Notes: generated from the letters alone by a model not told the origin. A DNA stretch of 64,000 bases from JABDJX01 sp039942715 (GCA_039942715.1 JBDVBY010000001.1:806001-870000); one strand, 5' to 3'; shown: positions 33,708-42,753, counted from the stretch's first letter. Made by a program: numbers and translations.

Positions 33708-34100
33708 ATGTCTTTCACCAAACAATACCTTCTCCCGCGCGTCCTCATTGGGTTTTTGGCGCTTGTGATGGCGGCGTTCACGCTACCCGCCTACTCAAAT
33801 CCAACGTCAAACCCCGGCCTTGCCGACCTTACCGGGCCTGCCTTGTCGCTTGGTGCAACGGCTGGAGCATTCCTTGGGCGGCAACTGACACTGATCCTGA
33901 TCGCTTTGATCGGCGCGGTGGTGGGACAACGCCATCTTGTGATGATCGGCGGCTTTGCCATGATGTTCATGAACGGCCATGATGCGATTTTCATGGGTCT
34001 AATGGGTGGCCCTGCTGACGCGGCGATTGCAGGACTGGCATTTGCGGTCATCGCAGCGGGTGCTGTTTTCCTTGTATGGCGCAAACCAGAGGCGACCTAG
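33708..34100 (+). CDS. small four-helix membrane protein
   Basis: 130 residues from ATG 33708 (CAAGGA upstream). Hydrophobic segments about 11-30, 50-80, 80-100 and 105-125. LIGAVVGQRHLVMIGGFAMMFMNGHDAIF is a conserved-looking loop/helix stretch with two His. I do not recognise a named family. It lies 3 nt before the ferric-reductase-like cytochrome, suggesting the two act in one membrane complex. Confidence 0.72.
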   Translation: MSFTKQYLLPRVLIGFLALVMAAFTLPAYSNPTSNPGLADLTGPALSLGATAGAFLGRQLTLILIALIGAVVGQRHLVMIGGFAMMFMNGHDAIFMGLMGGPADAAIAGLAFAVIAAGAVFLVWRKPEAT

Positions 34101-34103
34101 CCC

Positions 34104-34703
34104 ATGCTCAAGCGCATTTCACCCTACTGGCTTTGGGCCCTGCTCGCACTGCCGGGCCTGGGAATGACCAATTTGCTCTTAACGTCGAACGATCCCCGCA
34201 TTGTTCATGAGCTGTTGCATCCAACAGGAGAGTTTGCCGCGCGCTTTATGATTATTGCTATGCTGGCTTCGCCTCTCGTGTTGCTGCTGAAAGGATGGCG
34301 CGGGCCACAATGGCTCAAGAAAAACCGCCGCTATTTTGGCGTGGCAGCATTTGCATATGCCTTGGCCCACACGGTGCTTTACCTGATCGACCTTGGTACG
34401 TTTGCACGCATCATGGCAGACGTGCCAAAGCTCTATATCTGGACAGGCTGGGTGGCGTTCATCATCTTTGTTCCACTTGCTGTCACATCCTCTGGCTATT
34501 TCGTTCGCAAACTTGGGGCCAATTGGAAACGCCTGCAACGCTGGACCTACGCGGCGGCCGTCTTAACGCTTTTGCACTGGGCAGCGCTGCACGATTGGGG
34601 AGGGATTGGCCCGGCGTTGGTTCATTTTGTACCCCTTGGTTTGCTTGAAACATATCGACTGTGGTACTGGTATCTGCGTCCCCGCCAATCGCGTGAAGCG
34701 TGA
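34104..34703 (+). CDS. ferric reductase-like (MsrQ/YedZ-type) membrane cytochrome
   Basis: 199 residues, same length as the paralogue at 16217. Six hydrophobic segments and histidines in AYALAHTVLYLID and LLHWAALHDW, the positions where MsrQ binds heme b. MsrQ passes quinol electrons to the periplasmic reductase MsrP. No msrP is present; the partners here are the exported proteins upstream. The stop is 8 nt before the TTG start of a lipoprotein gene. Electron acceptor unknown. Confidence 0.82.
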   Translation: MLKRISPYWLWALLALPGLGMTNLLLTSNDPRIVHELLHPTGEFAARFMIIAMLASPLVLLLKGWRGPQWLKKNRRYFGVAAFAYALAHTVLYLIDLGTFARIMADVPKLYIWTGWVAFIIFVPLAVTSSGYFVRKLGANWKRLQRWTYAAAVLTLLHWAALHDWGGIGPALVHFVPLGLLETYRLWYWYLRPRQSREA

Positions 34704-34711
34704 CGTGAATT

Positions 34712-35626
34712 TTGAAACGTATCCCGACTATTTTGCTCCTAATCTGCGCGACCTGCCTGACGTTGGCGGGGTGTCAAATCGTGCGAAACTCTGGTGACGC
34801 CATGGTGAAATCGCCAACACCTGGCGCGCTTCGGATTGCCACCTACAACGTCCACTACATCATAGTGTTCAAAGAAACTGGCCCTTGGTCGGTTGGTGAT
34901 TGGGAGCGTCGCAAAACGCCTTTGGATCTCGCTTTTAAGGAAATTAATGGAGACGTAATCGCGTTTCAGGAAATGGAAAGCTTTGGTGGGCGCAGCGGCA
35001 GTGACGTCAACCTGACGCTGGATTGGCTTTTAGAAAACAACTCCGAGTATGGCGCTGCTGCCGTCGGAGATCCGAAAGAGTTTCCATCCACGCAACCGAT
35101 CCTTTATCGCCGCGACCGGTTGGAATTGCAGGATCAAGGCTGGTTCTTTTTCTCAGAAACGCCTGATGTCATTTATGCGCGCACCTTCAACGGGTCCTAC
35201 CCGGCCTATGCGTCTTGGGCGGTTTTTCGGGATCGGGAAAACGGGCAACCCTTCCGTGTGATCAATATTCATACCGACTATGCCAGCCGCTCTAACAAGC
35301 TGCGCTCTGTTGAACTTGTGGCCGAACGCATGGCCCCTTGGGCAGCCTCTGGTGAAACGCTGTTTGTCGTCGGCGATTTGAACGCACGGCGCGGCGACAA
35401 AGCGTATCGCATCTTGCAAGACGCAGGCGTCAGCTTTGCGCCGGTGCCAGGATCAACTTATCACCTGAACCGCGGGCTTAACCTGTTTGGCGCGATTGAT
35501 CACATCGGAACCGTTGGGCCAACGCGTGCCGTTGGGGGGCCGGTCGTCATCAGGCGACGGTTCAACGGTGAGTGGCCAACGGATCATTACCCTGTGTTCG
35601 CAGATTTCGAACTATCAGACCCATGA
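34712..35626 (+). CDS. endonuclease/exonuclease/phosphatase-family lipoprotein
   Basis: 304 residues with TTG start. Lipoprotein signal about 1-21 ending in LAGC, so the protein is probably anchored in the periplasm. The EEP fold residues are present: RIATYNVHY, VIAFQEMES (catalytic Glu), VINIHTDYAS, VVGDLNARRGD (Asp/Asn) and WPTDHYPVFADF (catalytic DH). Such enzymes cleave phosphodiesters of DNA, nucleotides or phospholipids. Role within the redox operon is unclear; it may be an unrelated passenger. Confidence 0.85.
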   Translation: MKRIPTILLLICATCLTLAGCQIVRNSGDAMVKSPTPGALRIATYNVHYIIVFKETGPWSVGDWERRKTPLDLAFKEINGDVIAFQEMESFGGRSGSDVNLTLDWLLENNSEYGAAAVGDPKEFPSTQPILYRRDRLELQDQGWFFFSETPDVIYARTFNGSYPAYASWAVFRDRENGQPFRVINIHTDYASRSNKLRSVELVAERMAPWAASGETLFVVGDLNARRGDKAYRILQDAGVSFAPVPGSTYHLNRGLNLFGAIDHIGTVGPTRAVGGPVVIRRRFNGEWPTDHYPVFADFELSDP

Positions 35627-35679
35627 ACATTGAAAACCCGTTCGCTGCATGAGGCACGAACACTAAGGAGAGCCGCGAT

Positions 35680-37212
35680 ATGTCAGAGAAACAAAAGCCC
35701 ATCATTGCTGCCAAAACACCTGCGATGGCGGAACTGGAAGCAGGCAAAGACTATTACTGGTGCGCGTGTGGGCGGTCCAAGTCCCAGCCCTTTTGCGACG
35801 GCTCGCACGTTGGAACAGGTCTCGCCCCGGTGAAATTTACGGCGTCAGAAGACGGGAAAGCGGCCCTGTGCCGTTGTAAAGGGACAGCCAATCAGCCCTT
35901 TTGCGATGGCACCCATGCGCAGCTTGGCAACAAGGATGTTGGCGATCCGGCACCCGAGCCTCAATCCGATATCCCGCAGGCGAAACCAACTCCCGAAGAG
36001 CCAACTGTCGCGCAAATCCACGCGCTGGCCCGCGATGGTCTTTCCAAGCTGGGTCATCACGGCGAAATGGGCGCCATGGGCGTACCACGCAAAGACCTAC
36101 CGCACTGGGATGATATCCAGATTTTGGCGGCGCAAATGGCCCGCAAACCATTGCTTGATGACGCAGATGTTGGGACGTCCGTTACTATCGGTCCGCGCGC
36201 GACAAAGCCCTTGCAGTTGGACATTCCACTATTCGTCTCTGACATGAGCTTTGGCGCGCTTTCGCTAGAGGCAAAAACCGCCCTTGCGCGCGGTGCTGAG
36301 CTTGCGGGTACGGGAATATGTTCTGGCGAAGGCGGTATGCTCGCGGAGGAGCACGCCGAGAACTCTCGCTATTTCTACGAGCTTGCTTCGGCCAAATTCG
36401 GCTGGGACTTGGCCAAGGTCGAAAACGTGCAGGCGTTTCACTTCAAGGGTGGTCAAGGCGCCAAAACCGGAACCGGGGGGCATTTGCCGGGCAACAAGGT
36501 TGATGCCAAGATTGCAGAGGTGCGCGGGCTGAAAGTTGGAGAGGCGGCGATCTCCCCTGCGACATTCATTGACCTCCACACACCCGCTGATTTTCGCAAA
36601 GTTGCGGATCAGGTGCGCGAGCGCTCGGGCGGTATTCCAATCGGCTTCAAACTGTCCGCCAACCATATCGAAGAAGACATAGACTTCGCGCTTGAGGCAA
36701 GTGCAGACTACATCATTTTGGATGGACGCGGCGGCGGAACGGGAGCGGCTCCGTTAATCTTCCGCAACAACATCTCTGTGCCAACTATTCCCGCCTTGGC
36801 GCGTGCGCGTGCGCACTTGGAGTCAAAGACCGGGCGCGAAGTGACGCTGGTGATCACCGGAGGGCTTCGGGTTGCTGAAGACTTCGTCAAAGCCATGGCT
36901 TTGGGAGCAGACGCGATTGCTGTGTCTAATTCGGCAATGCAGGCCGTTGGATGTATCGCCGCGCGCATGTGCAATTCCAACAATTGCCCCGTTGGCGTCG
37001 CAACGCAAAAACCAGAGCTACGCAAGCGTCTTGATGTGCAAACCGGGGCGCAACAGCTTGAGCGGTATTTCAATGCATCCGTAGAGTTGATGCAGCTTTT
37101 GGCCCGCGCCTGTGGTCATGACGATGTTTCGAAATTCACGCACAGCGATTTGACGACTTGGAAACGGGAAATGGCTGATATTTCTGGCGTGCGCTTTGGC
37201 GGAGTCAGCTAA
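35680..37212 (+). CDS. double CDGSH iron-sulfur domain fused to glutamate-synthase-like FMN domain
   Basis: 510 residues. Residues 25-80 hold two CDGSH zinc-finger-like 2Fe-2S modules: Cys28-Cys30-Cys39-His43 (CDGSH) and Cys64-Cys66-Cys75-His79 (CDGTH). After a proline-rich linker, residues about 115-505 match the FMN-dependent glutamate synthase barrel: FVSDMSFGALSLEAKTALARGAE, GEGGMLAEEHAENSR, GGQGAKTGTGGHLPGNKV, DGRGGGTGAAPLIFRNNISVP and a cysteine-bearing CNSNNCPVGVATQ. No glutaminase domain is present, so it is not a full GltB. It probably transfers electrons between the clusters and FMN; substrate unknown. Confidence 0.88.
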   Translation: MSEKQKPIIAAKTPAMAELEAGKDYYWCACGRSKSQPFCDGSHVGTGLAPVKFTASEDGKAALCRCKGTANQPFCDGTHAQLGNKDVGDPAPEPQSDIPQAKPTPEEPTVAQIHALARDGLSKLGHHGEMGAMGVPRKDLPHWDDIQILAAQMARKPLLDDADVGTSVTIGPRATKPLQLDIPLFVSDMSFGALSLEAKTALARGAELAGTGICSGEGGMLAEEHAENSRYFYELASAKFGWDLAKVENVQAFHFKGGQGAKTGTGGHLPGNKVDAKIAEVRGLKVGEAAISPATFIDLHTPADFRKVADQVRERSGGIPIGFKLSANHIEEDIDFALEASADYIILDGRGGGTGAAPLIFRNNISVPTIPALARARAHLESKTGREVTLVITGGLRVAEDFVKAMALGADAIAVSNSAMQAVGCIAARMCNSNNCPVGVATQKPELRKRLDVQTGAQQLERYFNASVELMQLLARACGHDDVSKFTHSDLTTWKREMADISGVRFGGVS

Positions 37213-37286
37213 CTGATTCATGGGAGCATGTTTGCCATCCGGATTTTGACTTCGGGTAAGTCGGCTGAGGGTTCAACCGGAGGCTC

Positions 37287-37859
37287 TCACGCGCTTTCTG
37301 CGTGGTCTTTCAACTCGGGCACATGGACCCATAGTGCGATGGAAATCGCCACCAGAAGACCAACGAAGTAGACGAAGCCAAACGCCGAAGCCAAGCTGTC
37401 CCACGTTTGCGTTTTGAAAAATGCCATCGAGCCAAGCGCCAATGCCGAAAACCAGCAAAGTATAGAACTTGCAGCACTAACCGCCATGGGCAATTTATAT
37501 GCCAAGGGTATTGCCAACAGCGGGCGATCCTTAAACCGATCCATCACTGGCAAGACATACGTTGAAATAACCACCGCATTGACGCTTAGAAGCGATACCA
37601 CGACCAGTTTCATGAAGACTTTTGGAGCGAACTCTCCAAGATCAAATCCGGTTCGCAGATAGATCAATGTTAGGCCGGTCACCCACAACCCAAGCAAGGC
37701 TGTTATGATCATATGGTGCGACTGAAGCGCATCTGCGAGCATTACTTTGCTCACTTTCGACCAGCGTTTTTGAAAGAAGAGAAAATCTAAGCGAAGAGCC
37801 AGTCCAAGCCCCATGGCCACGAACAGCAAGTGGAAATATGCAGCAAAATCTATAAGCAA
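37287..37859 (-). CDS. integral membrane protein of unknown function
   Basis: 190 residues with five hydrophobic segments (about 5-25, 48-68, 82-102, 118-138 and 150-175). FAAYFHLLFVAMGLGLAL and DALQSHHMIITALLGLW carry histidines in or next to the membrane, a pattern seen in heme-binding membrane proteins. It is convergent with the CDGSH-fusion gene. I do not recognise a named family. Confidence 0.7.
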   Translation of the reverse strand: MLIDFAAYFHLLFVAMGLGLALRLDFLFFQKRWSKVSKVMLADALQSHHMIITALLGLWVTGLTLIYLRTGFDLGEFAPKVFMKLVVVSLLSVNAVVISTYVLPVMDRFKDRPLLAIPLAYKLPMAVSAASSILCWFSALALGSMAFFKTQTWDSLASAFGFVYFVGLLVAISIALWVHVPELKDHAESA

Positions 37860-38114
37860 CGATTTCCCCCCAAGGAAAAAGTAGCGTCCCCTCCTCAGCG
37901 TTGCACAATCTCGCTGCCGGATACAACCATGACGTTAAGCAGAAGCTTGCCAAACAATCATCGTGCAGGCTTAACACGACTATAGAATTTTCCTAGTTGG
38001 TAGAAATTTATGCTTTTTAATCTGTGCCTTACGACAAGAAACGGCACAATTCATCAATTGCAGAGCTAAGTAATTTGCGGCAAGCAGCACGCGCATAAAA
38101 AGACGCGATTGGGC

Positions 38115-38369
38115 TTAGGATGTGCCTGTCACGCGGCTTCTTGAATGTCTTGTGCGCGGTTGGGTCGTTGCGCGCGCCGGACCGAACTCCTGGTTTGATT
38201 CGCCCTGCAATCGCGCTTGATCATAGCTTTTCTTCCAGAAGTCTCTTTCGGAATTAATAGAGCTAATCTCTTGCTTGGCGCTTAGGTACCAAAGCACCCA
38301 TCCCAAGACGAGGCCCAGCAAAAAAGTTGCAGACAGGAACATCGTAATTTCCACCGTTGGCGTTAACAT
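38115..38369 (-). CDS. small membrane protein downstream of OmpA gene
   Basis: 84 residues: one N-terminal helix (about 10-30, FLSATFLLGLVLGWVLWYL) followed by a charged, possibly coiled segment (AKQEISSINSERDFWKKSYDQAR) and a basic tail. It lies 40 bp after the coiled-coil OmpA gene. It may be a minor envelope protein of the same operon; no family recognised. Confidence 0.55.
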   Translation of the reverse strand: MLTPTVEITMFLSATFLLGLVLGWVLWYLSAKQEISSINSERDFWKKSYDQARLQGESNQEFGPARATTQPRTRHSRSRVTGTS

Positions 38370-38409
38370 GACGTGTCCAGTTCTGATATCGCTCTGACGG
38401 TGACCTGCG

Positions 38410-39555
38410 TCATCTTACTTCCCAGTCAAAAACGATCCGCTGGTTGAGCAAGCGACCATCAGCCGTTGTGTTGTCAGCGACCGGATCGCTACTTCCGAAA
38501 CCAACTGCACGCATCGAGTCCGCCGGAATTCCGCGCTCGACTAAGAATGTCAACACTGCATTGGCGCGACCATTGCTCAGCAAAAGGTTGCTGGCGGCAC
38601 CGCGCGAATTATCGGTGTGACCTTCAATCTCAAGCACGACATCCTGTTGAACGCATTCAGCGACGACATTCGTCAACTCTTCCAGCAGGCTGATATTCTC
38701 GGTAGAAATCGACGTCGTTCCGCCTTCAAAATTGATAGCGCTGGTCAACGCATCTGAGCGTTCTTGACACAAGGCCGTGGGTGAAGTCACAGCGATTTGG
38801 CTGGAAGCTTCTAACGCGGCGATTGTAGTTTCGTGCGCTGAGACATCAGACTGAAGGGTGGAAATGCGTTTCTTCATCGCCGCGACGAGATCGGTCATGT
38901 TCGCGGTGAAGCGCGTTTGATCTTCTGTCTCTTTTTTCAGCGCCGCTAATTCTGCCAGTGCGGAATCCCGCTCGGCAATCGCAGCGGCCTGCAGTTCTGT
39001 TCCCTCAGTTTCGACCGGCTTTTTCAATTCATCTTCAAGTTCGGTAATTCTTGTTGCCGACACATCCCGCGTGCGCTCTAGCTCGGCGATATTGGCTTCG
39101 AGAGCCGCAATAGTCTCTTGTGCTTGTGATATCTCAGCGCCTTTGGATTGCGCGTCGTCTTTGATATTATTGTATGCAAGCTCGGTCACTGAAAGCTTGT
39201 CCTGTAAGGCAGAAAGACTTTCTGACAACGCGGTGTTGGCATCTGATTCCGACGCAAGTCTCTCAGCGTCTTTTGCTTCCAATGCAGCAAGGGCAATTTC
39301 ATGCTTTTCAGTTTCGGCGCGAGCGCCTTCAAGTTGTGAAAGCAAGGTAGAATTCTTCTCTTCAAGCTCTGCAACAACGGTTTGCAAGCTCAAGTTCTCT
39401 TTTTCGGTTTGGGCAAGCTTTGCCTCCTGGGCAACGTCACCCGTCGAAGCTTGAGCACTTGTCACCTCTGCAGGCAGCGTTTGGATCGCGGCGAAAAATA
39501 CTCCAGCGGTCAAAGCTAAAACACAAAATATCAGACCAATTCTCATACCTACCAC
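38410..39555 (-). CDS. OmpA-family protein with long coiled-coil region
   Basis: 381 residues. Signal anchor about 5-24. Residues about 35-250 are almost continuous coiled coil (QTEKENLSLQTVVAELEEKNSTLLSQLEGARAE style heptads, which likely span the periplasm). Residues about 270-380 are the OmpA peptidoglycan-binding domain with EIEGHTDNSRG, LSNGRANAVLTFLVERG and VGFGSSDPVAD. It would anchor to peptidoglycan. The YceI-OmpA gene is 88 bp upstream on the same strand, with a hairpin between. Confidence 0.88.
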   Translation of the reverse strand: MVGMRIGLIFCVLALTAGVFFAAIQTLPAEVTSAQASTGDVAQEAKLAQTEKENLSLQTVVAELEEKNSTLLSQLEGARAETEKHEIALAALEAKDAERLASESDANTALSESLSALQDKLSVTELAYNNIKDDAQSKGAEISQAQETIAALEANIAELERTRDVSATRITELEDELKKPVETEGTELQAAAIAERDSALAELAALKKETEDQTRFTANMTDLVAAMKKRISTLQSDVSAHETTIAALEASSQIAVTSPTALCQERSDALTSAINFEGGTTSISTENISLLEELTNVVAECVQQDVVLEIEGHTDNSRGAASNLLLSNGRANAVLTFLVERGIPADSMRAVGFGSSDPVADNTTADGRLLNQRIVFDWEVR

Positions 39556-39610
39556 CTTAAAAAAAACAAACGGTTGAGCACTAACTCGCTACTTCAAAAC
39601 CGGATGGGAA

Positions 39611-39635
39611 GAGCGGCCCTAAAAAAGAGCCGCTC
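39611..39635 (-). terminator. intercistronic hairpin between two OmpA-family genes
   Basis: GAGCGGC and GCCGCTC form a 7 bp stem around an 11 nt loop, starting 9 nt after the upstream stop on the minus strand. On the minus-strand RNA the loop holds a T-run rather than the 3' flank. It is likely an attenuator or mRNA-stabilising element. Confidence 0.5.
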
Positions 39636-39643
39636 ATAATGCT

Positions 39644-40744
39644 TTAGGCACCTGTTGCTTCGTTAGCGACAGAGAACTCAATGCGGCGGTTCCGCTGCTT
39701 GTTTTCAGCTGAGTTATTGGCAACCACCGGAACTGTTTCGCCAAATCCGATTGCATCAATACGGGCGCCATCAGCACCTGCTTCGACCAAGTAAGCCCGC
39801 ACAGAGCGTGCCCGCGCTTCGGAAAGCACCTGGTTATTGAACGAAGAGCCATCTGAATCTGTGTGGCCGTCGACACGAATTTTTAACTCTGGACAGCGAT
39901 TTACCATATCCACAATGCTGTCGAGAATGGCATTGCTGCGGTCTTCAAGACGGGCACTGCCACTTGCGAAGTAGATATTGTCCGTGCGTGACATGATCTC
40001 AAAGCGACCTTTGCAGGCCTCAAGCGAGAAGTCGCCGTCCGTTTCCATAGCCGCCGACTTGAAGCCAGCCATTTCGGCCATTTCCGCAGACGCAGTTGCA
40101 TACTCGGTTGCTGTCCCTGCCCGGTTGAACATGAAATCGAAAGTAACCGTGGCAGACGGGATGATTTCGACTTTCGCCGCTTCCTCAAGCTTGGCAATGC
40201 CGCCTTCTAGCGCAAAGTCCGCGACCGGGAGGGAAATTGGCGTGGCTGAGGTGACAGACACTGTATTATTGTCGAGAAGCATAACGGCAATTTCTGCCTC
40301 ACGCTCGGACGTTACACCGTGCAAATCGATCGTATAGTTCACCATCATGATTTTGCGGCGCACCTGCTCCAGATCGCTCAGCGACTCCGGATCAATCTGC
40401 ATAGTGATCACGGCTTCTGGGTACTGGAAGGTTTCAAACATCAAGAAACGCATCCGCACGTTGCGCAGATCAACTTTAGTATCGACAGAGTCCATCAAAA
40501 TGCGAACCGTCGCCAAGCCATCAGCATCGATTGTGCCAGCGTAGGTGCCGAAAGTACTTGATTCGACCTTTGTTTCGTTTTTGACCGACTGGAACCTAAG
40601 CGTCGATGCATCGGGGTTCATCGTCCAACCCGGTGAAAAAACCGATTCCTGAGACATGGCTTGCTGTGGACCAAGGCAAATCAAACCAGCCAGAATTGCC
40701 GGCTTCCACATGTTGATGGGCGACTTCTTATAGTTCTCAAACAT
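39644..40744 (-). CDS. YceI-like/OmpA fusion outer-membrane protein
   Basis: 366 residues from the ATG at 40744 (GGAG 9 nt upstream); a longer TTG start at 40765 is less likely. Signal peptide about 1-32. Residues about 35-195 resemble a YceI lipocalin-like domain: STLRFQSVKNETKVESSTFGTYAGTIDADG, MRFLMFETFQYPEAVITM and YTIDLHGVTSE. The C-terminal third is an OmpA domain: YFASGSARLEDRSNAILDSIV, IRVDGHTDSDGS and IGFGETVPV. YceI domains bind isoprenoid-type lipids, so a peptidoglycan-anchored lipid carrier is plausible. Confidence 0.88.
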   Translation of the reverse strand: MFENYKKSPINMWKPAILAGLICLGPQQAMSQESVFSPGWTMNPDASTLRFQSVKNETKVESSTFGTYAGTIDADGLATVRILMDSVDTKVDLRNVRMRFLMFETFQYPEAVITMQIDPESLSDLEQVRRKIMMVNYTIDLHGVTSEREAEIAVMLLDNNTVSVTSATPISLPVADFALEGGIAKLEEAAKVEIIPSATVTFDFMFNRAGTATEYATASAEMAEMAGFKSAAMETDGDFSLEACKGRFEIMSRTDNIYFASGSARLEDRSNAILDSIVDMVNRCPELKIRVDGHTDSDGSSFNNQVLSEARARSVRAYLVEAGADGARIDAIGFGETVPVVANNSAENKQRNRRIEFSVANEATGA

Positions 40745-41004
40745 AACTTTCTCCAAACAAAACAACGCGATGGCTGCAGTTCATCCTGCGCGCGAGTCAC
40801 GCAGACCTCAGTGGGCCGTTTTGAATGCGGGTTCTCGCAACGGCGAATTATCAATTCTCATCTAACTGCTGCATTGTTGCCAAAGTTGGGCAGAACTACG
40901 GTATTTTACTAAAAATTACGGAGAATTTTTTGTGCGAATGGTCACAAAATAGGCGGAAATTAATTCCACAGTGGAAACAACGCGAGCTTATTGAGGATCG
41001 AAAA
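40745..41004. promoter_or_regulatory. divergent promoter region between OmpA-family and CXXCH genes
   Basis: 260 bp without a convincing gene separates divergent starts at 40744 and 41005. An AT-rich stretch at about 40900-40970 (AAAAATTACGGAGAATTTTTTG) could include a promoter. No clear operator was recognised. Confidence 0.35.
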
Positions 41005-41568
41005 ATGTTAAAGATTGTTCTGTCTGGAGTGCTAAGCATTTCGCTGGCAACTTCAGCCGCTTACGCACAAGACGCCGATGAAAAAGCTGCATGGGATGCG
41101 GCCAAACAAAGTGCGACCTCAGAAGAAGTTTTCGCATTCATCGAGCAATATCCAAACAGCGTTTTCACCAAGGAAGCCAAAGCATACATGATTGATTTGC
41201 TATGGCAGGAACTTGATGATGCTGGTCCAGAGACAACGGCGGAAGAAACAGCAGCAGCCGCACCCGCGACAAGTACGACAGTCCTTTTCAGCGAACCGCT
41301 GACGGAAGGGTCTGCCGACGTCATTGGCCGCACACTGGAAGAATTGATCTCATCGACTCCGCTTTTCCCGCCAGTCGAAGGCTTGCCCGAAGAGTATTGG
41401 AAAGAGCAAAAGTGCTCGAATTGCCACGAATGGAAGCAAGCAAACCTGTGCACTCAGGCGAACACCTACTTGTCTGAAGCTGGTGCGGAAAATTTGATTA
41501 AGAAACACCCCTACGGTGGCGCATTCAAACTCAATCTTCGCACATGGGCGCAAGACGGATGTAATTGA
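41005..41568 (+). CDS. exported protein with a CXXCH heme-binding motif
   Basis: 187 residues from ATG 41005 (TTGAGGA upstream). Signal peptide about 1-21 (cleavage AYA-Q). A helical, acidic N-terminal region (EEVFAFIEQYPNSVFTKEAKAYM, tetratricopeptide-like) precedes a C-terminal domain with CSNCH at 137-141, a c-type heme attachment motif, plus Cys149 and Cys186 that may form a disulfide. HPYGGAF may offer an axial His. If hemylated it is a periplasmic cytochrome c; a single motif could also be a thiol or metal site. Divergent from the OmpA genes. Confidence 0.8.
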   Translation: MLKIVLSGVLSISLATSAAYAQDADEKAAWDAAKQSATSEEVFAFIEQYPNSVFTKEAKAYMIDLLWQELDDAGPETTAEETAAAAPATSTTVLFSEPLTEGSADVIGRTLEELISSTPLFPPVEGLPEEYWKEQKCSNCHEWKQANLCTQANTYLSEAGAENLIKKHPYGGAFKLNLRTWAQDGCN

Positions 41569-41868
41569 TTGCGGCGAGCCGCGCCAGCGCTGCAGAGGAC
41601 TGGCGCGCCTATGAAGCCTGAGACAATAACTTGCATCACGCCATTGCGCGCGCCTTTTGCAGGAACAGTTCTCAACCTGCACTAGATGAGCGGCGTCAAC
41701 ACCAATCTCGGAAAAATGTGGCGCGAAACTTGCCCCTGAAAAAGGGGAATTAGCCGATTGCTTTGTGCTTTGCGATGCATGCTTAACGGCGTTACGAGAC
41801 GCGGTTAGATTGATTTCGCCGCTTCGCAAAACTAGACTTCCCACAACGCCAATTGAGGAAAGCCACCC
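41569..41868. promoter_or_regulatory. intergenic region before the FAH-family gene
   Basis: 300 bp with no credible ORF. It begins with the terminator-like hairpin listed at 41580 and ends with a TTGAGGAAAG ribosome site for the gene at 41869. Nothing else recognisable. Confidence 0.4.
41580..41607 (+). terminator. hairpin after the CXXCH gene
   Basis: CGCGCCAG pairs perfectly with CTGGCGCG (8 bp) around a 12 nt loop, 11 nt after the stop codon. No T-run follows, so it may act with Rho or simply protect the 3' end. Confidence 0.55.
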
Positions 41869-42552
41869 ATGTCGAGCCATGTCATTCCCACGCCACAAGT
41901 GCACGAAATTCCCACCAGCGATGGCGGGAGTTTTCCAGTCCGTCGCGTGTATTGCATCGGTCGCAACTATGCCGCCCACGCGATCGAGATGGGTCATGAC
42001 CCCGATCGGGAACCGCCGTTCTTCTTTCAAAAGAACGCCAACAATCTCGACCCATCCGGTGAGTTCCCCTACCCGCCGCATAGCTCGGACGTGCACCACG
42101 AAGCCGAAATGTTTGTGGCGTTGAAATCCGGTGGGACAAATATTGCCGTCGAAGATGCGCTGGATCATGTCTACGGCTACGGTTTGTCGCTTGATATGAC
42201 GCGTCGTGATTTGCAGGGCGAGATGAAGAAAATGGGGCGGCCTTGGGAAATTGGCAAAGCCTTTGAGCGATCAGCACCCTGTGGCCCAATCCGCCCAGTG
42301 TCAGTCGTTGGCCATCCCACTGAAGGCAAACTGATGCTGACAGTCAATGGCGATACGCGCCAAGAAGGCGATCTCAATCAGATGATCTGGAAAGTACCAG
42401 AGATGATTTCATATCTGAGCGAATACTTTGAGTTGGCCGCGGGCGATATCATCCAATCCGGCACACCCTCAGGTGTCGGCCCAGTGGTTAAGGGGGATGT
42501 TATGAAAGTTGCCGTGGATGGGCTTGGCAGTCTGTCTGTCACTGTGGTCTGA
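41869..42552 (+). CDS. fumarylacetoacetate hydrolase-family protein
   Basis: 227 residues, the size of the shorter FAH family. Start segment YCIGRNYAAHAIEMG, metal-binding VHHEAEMFVAL (Glu) with the downstream GYGLSLDMTRRDLQ (Asp), and GDIIQSGTPSGVGPV are the characteristic blocks. Members hydrolyse C-C bonds of beta-diketo acids or are decarboxylases and isomerases of aromatic breakdown products. Convergent with the PDR-type reductase gene, which suggests the same catabolic locus. Substrate not predictable. Confidence 0.9.
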   Translation: MSSHVIPTPQVHEIPTSDGGSFPVRRVYCIGRNYAAHAIEMGHDPDREPPFFFQKNANNLDPSGEFPYPPHSSDVHHEAEMFVALKSGGTNIAVEDALDHVYGYGLSLDMTRRDLQGEMKKMGRPWEIGKAFERSAPCGPIRPVSVVGHPTEGKLMLTVNGDTRQEGDLNQMIWKVPEMISYLSEYFELAAGDIIQSGTPSGVGPVVKGDVMKVAVDGLGSLSVTVV

Positions 42553-42597
42553 TAACGAGGCTACTTAGGAAGCCACGAACAATACGGTATCGACAGC

Positions 42598-42615
42598 CTG
42601 CTCGAAAACGAGCAG
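42598..42615. terminator. hairpin CTGCTCG-AAAA-CGAGCAG between convergent genes
   Basis: A perfect 7 bp stem with an AAAA tetraloop lies 46 nt after the FAH-family stop and 139 nt beyond the end of the convergent reductase gene. It may terminate one or both units. Confidence 0.5.
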
Positions 42616-42753
42616 TCGTGTTCGGTTTGACCAATCACCTTGACTTTGATTTTGGCGAGATGTCTCTATGTCCAGACATATTGGCCGAACACCACATCCT
42701 TTGAAACGTGAAGCGCTATTTTGAATCAGCAGGATTTGTGGAATCGCAAGTAT

